This document shows positions 5,358-11,083 of a stretch of DNA of 11,390 nt, in pieces. Positions within the stretch are counted from its first letter, which is position 1. Every line of letters starts with the position of its first letter. The notes under the pieces were generated by a model. That model was given only the letters and a program-made list of their open reading frames with translations, was not told the origin of the DNA and searched no databases. The DNA is from Allobrachymonas sp. (GTDB lineage: Bacteria > Pseudomonadota > Gammaproteobacteria > Burkholderiales > Burkholderiaceae_C). The stretch is taken from positions 1-11,390 of the forward strand of contig JAGPIR010000022.1 of assembly GCA_018054915.1 (NCBI GenBank). Reading direction: 5' to 3'. Made by a program: the position numbers and the translations under genes.

Positions 5358-7373
5358 TCAAGCCATTGCCGCTGCGCGCTTGCGCGCAATGATCTCGTCA
5401 TCGCAACGCGGACAAAACGCATGGTGGCCCGGCAAATAGCCGTGCTTGGGGCAAATCGAAAATGTCGGGGTGACGGTAATGTAAGGCAGGCGAAACCGCG
5501 TCAGGGCCCGTTTGACCAGGTCGCTGCAAGCCTGCGCGCTGGAAATGCGCTCATTCATGTAAAGGTGCAGAACCGTACCGCCCGTGTATTTGCGCTGGAG
5601 ATCATCCTGGCATTCCAGCGCTTCGAACGGATCGTCCGTGAACCCCACGGGAAGCTGCGACGAGTTGGTGTAATAAGGATTCTGCTCGGTGCCGGCTTGC
5701 AAGATGGCCGGGAAGCGCTTCTTGTCTTCCTTGGCAAAACGGTACGTCGTGCCTTCGGCGGGGGTAGCCTCCAGGTTGTAGAGGTGCCCCGTTTCTTCCT
5801 GGAACTGCACCATCCGCGCACGCACATGGTCCAGCAGGCGAGACGCAAAATCATGCCCCCACTGCGAGGCGATGTCATGCTGATCGCCGGTGAAGTTGCG
5901 GATCATTTCGTTGATGCCATTGACGCCGATCGTCGAGAAATGGTTGCGCAGCGTGCCGAGGTAGCGCTTGGTGTATGGAAAAAGCCCCTGGTCCATCAGC
6001 CGCTGAATCACCTTGCGCTTGACTTCCAGGCTCTGGCGGGCAAGTTCCAGCAAATCGTCCAAACGGGCAAGCAGCCCGGCCTCATCGCCGGCAAAAACGA
6101 AGCCCAGCCGCGCGCAGTTGACGGTTACCACACCCAGCGATCCCGTTTGCTCGGCCGATCCAAAAAGGCCGTTGCCGCGCTTGAGCAGTTCGCGCAAATC
6201 GAGCTGCAGGCGGCAGCACATGGAACGAATCTGGTTGGGCTTGAGCTCGGAGTTGATGAAGTTCTGGAAATACGGCAGGCCGTAACGGGCCGTCATGTCG
6301 AAAAGGGCCAGGGCATTCGGGCTGCTCCAATCAAAGTCCGGCGTGATGTTGTAGGTGGGAATGGGGAAAGTAAATACCCGTCCCTTGGCATCGCCGCTGG
6401 CCATCACATCGATGTAGGCCCTGTTGATCAGATCCATTTCGGTCTGCAACTCGCCATAGGCAAAAGGCATTTCCTGCCCGCCGATCACCGGCACTTGGTC
6501 GCGCAGGTCTTCGGGGCACACCCAGTCGAACGTCAAATTGGTAAAGGGTGTCTGCGTGCCCCAGCGCGAGGGCACGTTCAGGTTGTAGACCAGCTCCTGC
6601 ATGCACTGGCGCACCGCCTCATACCCCAGCTGGTCTTTGCGCACATAAGGCGCCAGATAGGTATCGAAAGAGCTGAAGGCCTGGGCCCCGGCCCATTCGT
6701 TCTGCATGGTGCCCAGGAAATTCACGATCTGCCCGACCGCGCTGGACAGGCGCTTGGGCGGGCCTGCTTCGACCTTGCCCGTTACGCCATTGAGCCCTTC
6801 GCTCAGCAGGGTGCGCAAGGACCAGCCGGCGCAATAGCCGCTGAGCATGTCCAGATCGTGAATGTGGATATCGGCCTCGCGGTGGGCGCGGCCGATTGCC
6901 GGAGCGTACACGTGGCTCAGCCAGTAGTTGGCGACCACTTTGCCCGAGACGTTGAGAATCAGGCCGCCCAGCGAATAGCCCTGGTTGGCATTGGCGTTCA
7001 CCCGCCAATCGGTTTGCTGCAGGTACTCGTTCATGGATGATTCGACATCCACCAGCGTTTTGCGGGTTTCACGCAGTTTGCGGTGCTGCTCGCGGTACAC
7101 GATGTACGCGCGCAAGGTCACCCGGTAGCCCGCGTCAAAAAGCGCGCACTCTACGGCGTCCTGGATCTGTTCAATATGCGGAGTGATGCCGCCCAAAGCA
7201 GCCAGCCGGGGCAGCACCCCACGCTCGGTCACTTCACGCGCGGCCTTGAGCGTCAGCTCTCCTGTTGACTGCCCGGCCCGCTCCAGGGCGTGAGTGATCT
7301 TTGCGGCATCAAAATCACGAACGGCGCCATCGCGCTTGATGACATGGCTGATCTTGCCCAAACTTGTCTGCAT
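5358..7373 (-). CDS. nrdD: Anaerobic ribonucleoside-triphosphate reductase NrdD, large part without the glycyl loop
   Basis: This is the class III ribonucleotide reductase subunit, which reduces ribonucleoside triphosphates to dNTPs without oxygen. The 671 residues comprise an N-terminal ATP-cone (about 5-95: VIKRDGAVRDFDAAKI), then the catalytic barrel, which includes HIHDLDMLSGYCAGW (170-184). Candidate active-site cysteines are Cys181, Cys386/Cys387 in SMCCRL, and Cys420 in VNCARLG. NHFSTIGVNGINEM (477-490) is a strong family signature. The C-terminal zinc site uses Cys641, His644, Cys654 and Cys657 (CPKH...CPRC). The protein stops 14 residues after this site, where relatives continue into the radical glycine loop. 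That loop is encoded by the next gene. The start is ATG 7373, with GGAGG five bases upstream (minus strand, 7383-7379). A longer frame beginning at 7469 would translate the riboswitch leader and is rejected. The gene is preceded by a B12 riboswitch and NrdR boxes. Confidence 0.95.
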   Translation of the reverse strand: MQTSLGKISHVIKRDGAVRDFDAAKITHALERAGQSTGELTLKAAREVTERGVLPRLAALGGITPHIEQIQDAVECALFDAGYRVTLRAYIVYREQHRKLRETRKTLVDVESSMNEYLQQTDWRVNANANQGYSLGGLILNVSGKVVANYWLSHVYAPAIGRAHREADIHIHDLDMLSGYCAGWSLRTLLSEGLNGVTGKVEAGPPKRLSSAVGQIVNFLGTMQNEWAGAQAFSSFDTYLAPYVRKDQLGYEAVRQCMQELVYNLNVPSRWGTQTPFTNLTFDWVCPEDLRDQVPVIGGQEMPFAYGELQTEMDLINRAYIDVMASGDAKGRVFTFPIPTYNITPDFDWSSPNALALFDMTARYGLPYFQNFINSELKPNQIRSMCCRLQLDLRELLKRGNGLFGSAEQTGSLGVVTVNCARLGFVFAGDEAGLLARLDDLLELARQSLEVKRKVIQRLMDQGLFPYTKRYLGTLRNHFSTIGVNGINEMIRNFTGDQHDIASQWGHDFASRLLDHVRARMVQFQEETGHLYNLEATPAEGTTYRFAKEDKKRFPAILQAGTEQNPYYTNSSQLPVGFTDDPFEALECQDDLQRKYTGGTVLHLYMNERISSAQACSDLVKRALTRFRLPYITVTPTFSICPKHGYLPGHHAFCPRCDDEIIARKRAAAMA

Positions 7374-7386
7374 ACCTGCCTCCGAA

Positions 7387-7407
7387 CAACAAGCGTCCCC
7401 GCTGTTG
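7387..7407 (-). promoter_or_regulatory. Leader hairpin just upstream of the nrdD ribosome site
   Basis: On the minus strand CAACAGCG (7407-7400) pairs with CGCTTGTTG (7395-7387), giving eight pairs with one bulged T and a four-base loop. The hairpin ends four bases before the GGAGG ribosome site of nrdD, so it lies in the expression platform of the B12 riboswitch. There is no T-run, which argues for control of translation, not intrinsic termination. Confidence 0.55.
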
Positions 7408-7427
7408 CGTTGCACAATCAAGATGCT

Positions 7428-7461
7428 GGAGGTGAAGGCTGGCCGGAAACCGGAGTCCAGC
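7428..7461 (-). promoter_or_regulatory. Expression-platform hairpin and candidate anti-Shine-Dalgarno
   Basis: On the minus strand GCTGG (7461-7457) pairs with CCAGC (7442-7438), and CCGG (7453-7450) pairs with CCGG (7446-7443), with a three-base bulge and a three-base loop. Just after it, CCTCC (7432-7428) is exactly complementary to the nrdD ribosome site GGAGG (7383-7379). Alternative pairing of these elements would let the riboswitch mask or expose the nrdD start. The model is inferred from pairing alone. Confidence 0.45.
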
Positions 7462-7489
7462 GCCGCCACACCCGCAGCACTTGTCCTGA

Positions 7490-7665
7490 CGTTTCGGGCC
7501 GGTATCCGGGCTTACAGGTCTTGACGCATCGCCTTCCCAGGTGGTTGTTCCCAGTGGCATTCGAATGCGTCCGCACCTGCTTACCGTTGCGGGGGCAGCA
7601 TCGGCTTGGTCTTGAAATAGACGCACCGATTTCCCGTTTAACTTCGGTTGCAGAATGCAACCCAA
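7490..7665 (-). promoter_or_regulatory. Cobalamin (B12) riboswitch upstream of nrdD
   Basis: Read on the minus strand, the conserved blocks of the cobalamin aptamer appear in order. They are TAAACGGGAAATCGGTGC (7640-7623), TGCCCCCGCAACGGTAAGC (7597-7579), CACTGGGAACAACCACCTGG (7556-7537) running on into GAAGGCGATGCGTC, and finally the B12 box AAGCCCGGATACCGGCC (7513-7497). A 5' hairpin GGTTGCA-TTC-TGCAACC (7662-7646) lies just ahead of the core. ATCGG and CCGAT (about 7629-7601) can pair as expected for an internal helix. The aptamer ends about 120 bases before the nrdD start. B12 riboswitches generally lower expression when adenosylcobalamin or a related corrinoid binds, and they are known upstream of B12-independent ribonucleotide reductases. 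The outer boundaries are approximate. Confidence 0.92.
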
Positions 7666-7720
7666 GCACCCAAAGTGGTTGCGAGTATACCCATAAAAAT
7701 ACGCGATCGAAAAAATATAA

Positions 7721-7736
7721 ACGCTATATGTATCAT
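7721..7736 (-). promoter_or_regulatory. NrdR box, promoter-proximal member of pair
   Basis: ACGCTATATGTATCAT (plus-strand reading) matches about 11 of 16 positions of the NrdR consensus ACACWATATATWGTGT. Its first ten bases, with the preceding A, repeat those of the partner box exactly 31 bp away. NrdR is the ATP-cone repressor of ribonucleotide reductase operons and typically binds two boxes about three helical turns apart. The box lies in an AT-rich island between the riboswitch and coaX. Confidence 0.72.
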
Positions 7737-7751
7737 CAAATAACAAAAAGA

Positions 7752-7767
7752 ACGCTATATATAGTGC
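7752..7767 (-). promoter_or_regulatory. NrdR box, upstream member of pair
   Basis: ACGCTATATATAGTGC matches about 14 of 16 positions of the NrdR consensus and is a near-perfect palindrome. It starts 31 bp from the first box, the spacing expected for cooperative NrdR binding. The pair is about 90 bases beyond the 5' end of the riboswitch, consistent with a promoter for nrdD in 7677-7770. A minus-strand TATACT (7689-7684) is one possible -10 element. Confidence 0.82.
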
Positions 7768-7935
7768 CTTATCTCTGTCCCACCCCGCGTTCTGACCCGG
7801 TCTATCGACCCCTCCTTCCAAGAGCTGTCGTTTGAACGCCCGCACCGGGCCACAGTTGGCCCGCCTGCGCCGATAATGGCAAATTTCCTGCAACATCCTC
7901 CCGTGCCAACCGTATTTGGCAAGGATGCCCAAAAC
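7768..7935 (+). promoter_or_regulatory. coaX leader region
   Basis: This gene-free stretch precedes coaX. It contains a hairpin GGGCCA-CAGT-TGGCCC (7847-7852 and 7857-7862) and a -10-like GATAAT (7872-7877) without a convincing -35 partner. The coaX promoter should lie here or inside the NrdR-box island, but I cannot place it. Confidence 0.35.
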
Positions 7936-8715
7936 ATGACTTTTCTAGCCATCGATATCGGCAACACCCGCTTGAAATGGGCGTGCTATGAAAAAGCGCG
8001 GCCCGGAGCACGTCTATTGGCGCACGACGCGGAATTTCTGGAACAGATCGACAGCCTGTCCGAAAAGGCCTGGAAAGACCTGCCCCAACCGACCAGCATG
8101 CTGGGCTGTGTAGTTGCCGGGGACGTCCTCAGGCACCGGGTGGAAGAACAGCTGGAACTATGGCCGGATTTGCAGCCACGCTGGGTGGTTCCGCGCAGCC
8201 AAACCGCAGGACTCATCAACGGTTACGACATCCCCGGGCGGCTGGGCGTCGACCGTTGGGTGGCCATGATCGGCGCACGCCAGCACATGTTGCAGGCCAC
8301 AGCCGGTGCAGCCTCGCGCCCGCTGGTGGTAGTCATGGTGGGCACGGCAGTAACAATAGAAGCCATCGACGCGCAAGGCAAATTTTTGGGAGGATTCATC
8401 CTGCCGGGACACGGCATGATGCTGCACGCCCTCGAAGCCGGTACTGCCGGCCTGCACCACTTGCCAACAGGTCAGGTGGTGCCGTTTCCCGCCAACACCA
8501 GCGATGCGCTGACCAGCGGCGGCACGTATGCGCTGGCGGGCGCCGTCCAGCGCATGGTGCGCCACCTGCGCGAGCACTGTGGCGAACCGCCCATGTGCCT
8601 GATGACCGGCGGTGCCGGATGGAAGCTGGCGCCCTACATGGACACGCCATTCGAACTGGTGGAATCGCTGATTTTTGACGGATTGCTGGCTCTGGCAGCT
8701 GAGCAGGGGCTCTAA
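7936..8715 (+). CDS. coaX: Type III pantothenate kinase CoaX
   Basis: CoaX phosphorylates pantothenate with ATP, the first step of coenzyme A synthesis, in the cytosol. Bordetella homologues were first named Baf. The 259 residues show the ASKHA-fold signature. DIGNTRLKW (7-15) carries the phosphate-binding Asp7. NGYDIPGRLGVDRWVAMIGAR (95-115) includes the conserved Asp106. VGTAVTIEAID (135-145) leads into GGFILPGHGMM (152-162). SGGTYALAGAVQRM and MTGGAGWKL (223-231) complete the core. I chose ATG at 7936, with AAGGA about ten bases upstream, because the family begins at this MTFLAIDIGN-like stretch. An ATG at 7876 would add 20 unrelated residues. In many betaproteobacteria coaX follows birA, whereas here it stands alone. 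It is divergent from the nrdD operon and convergent with rsmI across a 51-bp gap that holds only weak inverted repeats. Confidence 0.95.
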   Translation: MTFLAIDIGNTRLKWACYEKARPGARLLAHDAEFLEQIDSLSEKAWKDLPQPTSMLGCVVAGDVLRHRVEEQLELWPDLQPRWVVPRSQTAGLINGYDIPGRLGVDRWVAMIGARQHMLQATAGAASRPLVVVMVGTAVTIEAIDAQGKFLGGFILPGHGMMLHALEAGTAGLHHLPTGQVVPFPANTSDALTSGGTYALAGAVQRMVRHLREHCGEPPMCLMTGGAGWKLAPYMDTPFELVESLIFDGLLALAAEQGL

Positions 8716-8766
8716 TATCCCCAGCCGTTTCCTGGCTAACGCCAACGCCGGGAATACAGCGCATCC

Positions 8767-9735
8767 TTATCCGCCGACCTTGTCCTGCTGGATGGACAGT
8801 GCGCGTTCATAGAGCCGGTTGCGCGGCGCATCCGTGATCTCTGCAGCCAGCCTCACTGCGGTTTTCACCGGCATTTCGGCCAGCAACAGACGCAAGATTT
8901 TTTCTTCTCGCGGATCAAAGGCCTCTGCCTCTGCTGTCATGGGCGGCTGAGGGTGAATCACCACCACAAATTCGCCCTTACTGCGTTCAGGCGCCCCTTG
9001 CAGCCAGGCAGAAAGGCCGTCGGCAGGCAGGGTGTGCACACTCTCGAATTGCTTGGTGAGCTCCCGCGCCAGCGTCACCGGGCGCTGGCCGAAAGCCGCC
9101 AGCTCCTGGCACAGGGCGCCTATGCGGTGCGGCGCCTCCAACAACACCACGGCCCGGCGCTGCGCCAGCAATGCCGCAAGCGCCTGCTGGCGTTCGCGCC
9201 CTTTGGACGGCAAAAATCCGGCAAACAGCCACCCTCCATCGGCGCCGGCCACACCGTTGCCCCTTTCCACGGTATCGGCACCACTGACGCTGAGCGCCGT
9301 GATCACGCTGCTCGCCCCAGGTATCGGCATCGTGCGCAACCCGGCGAGCTGCACGGCCTGCACCAGACGGGCCCCGGGATCGCTGATGGCGGGCGTGCCC
9401 GCATCGCTCACATACGCCACGCGCTGTCCCGACTGCAAACGCAGCACCACCGCTTGCGCCGCCTGCTGTTCATTGTGCTGATGCACGGCCAGCAGCTGGC
9501 TGGCCGGTCGCTGCATGCCCCAGGCGCGCAGCAGGGCCTGGGTATGGCGCGTGTCTTCGCAGGCCAGCACGTCGGCCATTTGCAGGACATGCAGGGCGCG
9601 CAGGCTGATGTCGGCCAGGTTGCCGATCGGTGTGGCCACCAGATAAAGACAGCCTTCAGGATAAGATTGGCCGCCTGCTACCGCCGTTGCTGCCTGCAAT
9701 GCGCCGGCAAAGCCGGCCATGGAGGGTGCGTTCAC
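8767..9735 (-). CDS. rsmI: 16S rRNA (cytidine1402-2'-O)-methyltransferase RsmI
   Basis: RsmI uses SAM to 2'-O-methylate C1402 of 16S rRNA in the ribosomal P-site region, where RsmH adds the N4-methyl group. The 322-residue protein has the tetrapyrrole-methylase fold with all of the usual RsmI motifs. YLVATPIGNLADISLRAL starts at 31, followed by CEDTRHT (59-65), AYVSDAGTPAISDPG (107-121) and PIPGASSVITALSVSG (137-152). FAGFLPSKGRER starts at 171, and LLEAPHRI and GEFVVVI follow. The C-terminal extension ends with a YERALSIQQDK segment. The assigned start is GTG 9735, preceded by purine-rich AAAGAAG. ATG at 9720, five codons in, is an alternative, giving 317 residues. The gene is back to back with yraN, leaving 2 bp between starts. 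Confidence 0.95.
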   Translation of the reverse strand: MNAPSMAGFAGALQAATAVAGGQSYPEGCLYLVATPIGNLADISLRALHVLQMADVLACEDTRHTQALLRAWGMQRPASQLLAVHQHNEQQAAQAVVLRLQSGQRVAYVSDAGTPAISDPGARLVQAVQLAGLRTMPIPGASSVITALSVSGADTVERGNGVAGADGGWLFAGFLPSKGRERQQALAALLAQRRAVVLLEAPHRIGALCQELAAFGQRPVTLARELTKQFESVHTLPADGLSAWLQGAPERSKGEFVVVIHPQPPMTAEAEAFDPREEKILRLLLAEMPVKTAVRLAAEITDAPRNRLYERALSIQQDKVGG

Positions 9736-9737
9736 AA

Positions 9738-10175
9738 ATGGACTTCTTTCATCGCATCAACAAATTCATCGCGCTTGGTCGCGGCGGGGATGAAGGCCCA
9801 AGACCGGTCAGCCGCACGGCGCATGGCAGCGCCGCCGAAGCGGCGGCTGTTGCCTGGCTGCAGCGCCAAGGCCTGCAATTGCTGGTACGCAATTACAAAA
9901 CGCCCGGCCGCGGCGGAGGGGAGATCGACGCCATTATGCGCGCAGCCGACGGCACCCTGGTGTTTGTCGAGGTGCGCGTGCGCGCAAACAGCCGCCATGG
10001 AGGCGCTGCCGCCAGCATCGGCAGTGTCAAGCAGCGCCGCATCATCCATGCCGCACAGCAGTTTCTGCAGCGGTTCCCCGAGATGCCGCCTTGCCGGTTC
10101 GACGTGATGGCGTGCGACCAGCCCGGCCCGCCATGGCAATGGACTTGGATTGTTGCCGCTTTTGATGCAGCTTGA
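9738..10175 (+). CDS. yraN: YraN family (UPF0102) predicted nuclease-fold protein
   Basis: YraN proteins have a Holliday-junction-resolvase/endonuclease-like fold, and their cellular role is unresolved. This one has 145 residues, slightly longer than the usual 115-130 because of about 25 extra residues before the GSAAEAAAVAWLQRQG helix. The nuclease-type signature is complete: NYKTPGRGGGEIDAIM (52-67), with acidic residues Glu62 and Asp64, then LVFVEVRVR (74-82) with Glu78 and a basic residue where the catalytic Lys/Arg sits. SVKQRRI and CRFDVMA follow. The start is ATG 9738, with GGAGGG (9721-9726) eleven bases upstream; that ribosome site lies inside the first codons of the opposing rsmI. 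The rsmI-yraN divergence is widely conserved in proteobacteria. The next gene on this strand is dolP, so yraN and dolP may share a transcript. Confidence 0.9.
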   Translation: MDFFHRINKFIALGRGGDEGPRPVSRTAHGSAAEAAAVAWLQRQGLQLLVRNYKTPGRGGGEIDAIMRAADGTLVFVEVRVRANSRHGGAAASIGSVKQRRIIHAAQQFLQRFPEMPPCRFDVMACDQPGPPWQWTWIVAAFDAA

Positions 10176-10214
10176 TACAGTGTCCAGCAGCCAGCCTCTG
10201 TATGATCACGCTGT

Positions 10215-10255
10215 CGTTGGTGGCAACGTCACGCGCCAACACCCGGTATTCCGGG
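10215..10255 (+). promoter_or_regulatory. Two tandem hairpins in the dolP leader
   Basis: CGTTG-GTGG-CAACG (10215-10228) and CCCGG-TATT-CCGGG (10242-10255) are two compact 5-bp stems in the 106-bp gap between yraN and dolP. They end 12 bases before the dolP ribosome site. They could end yraN transcription, attenuate, or stabilise the dolP message. No T-run follows directly. Confidence 0.35.
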
Positions 10256-10281
10256 AAACGCTTTTCTGAGGAGTTTTTTCC

Positions 10282-10977
10282 ATGCTTTGGTTTGCGCCTT
10301 CATCCAGCCATGCCGTTTCATTTTCTCGCTGGAGATCCTTGCTGCGCACGGCAATCGTGTCTGGCATGCTGGCCGGCAGCCTGAGCGCATGCGTGCCACT
10401 GGTCATCGGCGGTGTTGTTGGCGGCCTGTTGCTGGCAACTGATCGGCGCACCTCCGGCGCGCAGGTTGATGATGAAGCAATTGAACTGCGCGGCGACAAC
10501 CGGATCCGTACTGCATTGCAGGACCGCGGGCGTGTCAGTGTCACCAGCTACAACCGCATCGCACTGCTGACTGGCCAGGTGCCCGCGCAGTCCGATCGTG
10601 ACCTGGTGGAAGCCTCCATGAAGAGCGTGCCCAACATCCGCTACATCGTCAACGAAATCACCGTGGGACCAATGGTCCCGCAGTCGTCTAACGATGCACT
10701 GATTACTGCACGCGTCAAGACCGTATTGGTAGGCAGCTCAAATGTGAAATCGACCGCTGTGAAGGTCATCACAGAAAAGGGCGTTGTCTACCTTATGGGC
10801 ATTGCCACTCAGCAGGAAAGCGACCGTTCCGCCGCCGCAGCCAGTGGTGTCAACGGCGTGGTCAAAGTCGTCAAAGTGTTTGAAATTGTGGGCAACACAG
10901 CCATCAGCAATCATCCGCCCCCTGGCGCAGTCCCAACCAGCACTCCGCCCGTATCGTCCGGCCACACGTCGCCCTAA
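10282..10977 (+). CDS. dolP: BON-domain outer-membrane lipoprotein, DolP (YraP)-like
   Basis: DolP is an outer-membrane lipoprotein with two BON domains that supports envelope integrity and, in E. coli, acts at division sites and near the BAM machinery. The 231-residue protein has a signal peptide with a basic stretch (RWRSLLR), a hydrophobic core, and a lipobox LSAC, so Cys37 would be lipidated. A short glycine-rich segment (VIGGVVGGLL) follows. BON domain 1 covers roughly 66-132 (IRTALQDRGRVSVTSYNRIALLTGQVP and onward), and BON domain 2 covers 140-205 (ITARVKTVL, then GVVYLMGIATQQE). A Pro/Ser/Thr-rich tail of about 20 residues ends the protein. ATG at 10282 has GAGGAG (10268-10273) eight bases upstream. 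The position after yraN matches the conserved yraN-diaA-dolP order, except that diaA is missing. E. coli dolP belongs to the sigma-E regulon, but I see no sigma-E promoter here. Confidence 0.9.
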   Translation: MLWFAPSSSHAVSFSRWRSLLRTAIVSGMLAGSLSACVPLVIGGVVGGLLLATDRRTSGAQVDDEAIELRGDNRIRTALQDRGRVSVTSYNRIALLTGQVPAQSDRDLVEASMKSVPNIRYIVNEITVGPMVPQSSNDALITARVKTVLVGSSNVKSTAVKVITEKGVVYLMGIATQQESDRSAAAASGVNGVVKVVKVFEIVGNTAISNHPPPGAVPTSTPPVSSGHTSP

Positions 10978-11000
10978 ACGCCCGGGCGGGGTCTTTACAT

Positions 11001-11026
11001 GCACAGGCGGGCAACATGTGCCTTTT
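11001..11026 (+). terminator. Possible weak terminator after dolP
   Basis: GCACA (11001-11005) can pair with TGTGC (11017-11021), followed by CTTTT. The stem is only five pairs with an eleven-base loop. A second small hairpin, GGCTG-TAA-CAGCC (11033-11045), follows without a T-run. Both lie between the convergent dolP and dksA-like genes. This is weak evidence. Confidence 0.3.
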
Positions 11027-11083
11027 CAGACAGGCTGTAACAGCCGCAGCTTGCAGGGACGGTTCTGGTTCTGCGCGTTCTGG

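Noticed and set aside
5317..5360. A frameshift or sequencing error splitting nrdD from its glycyl domain
   Set aside because: The gap contains two in-frame stops plus a near-ideal Shine-Dalgarno and ATG for the small gene, which fits a real separate gene much better.
5421..7040. A 539-residue open frame on the plus strand across nrdD
   Set aside because: It is fully antisense to a clearly recognisable NrdD in GC-rich sequence, has no recognisable domains, and is explained as a coding shadow.
7374..7469. A 32-residue N-terminal extension of NrdD starting at 7469
   Set aside because: It would translate the riboswitch expression platform and has no family similarity. ATG 7373 has a good GGAGG site and begins at the ATP-cone.
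7733..7739. FNR/Anr-type half-site ATCAA near the NrdR boxes
   Set aside because: There is no TTGAT partner at the required four-base spacing, so only a half-site exists.
8953..10107. A 384-residue open frame on the plus strand across rsmI and yraN
   Set aside because: It is antisense to RsmI and out of frame with YraN; both of those proteins carry full family motifs.
10230..10281. Sigma-E promoter before dolP, as in E. coli
   Set aside because: A TCTGA occurs at 10265-10269 but overlaps the ribosome site, and no GGAACTT-like element stands 16 bases upstream.
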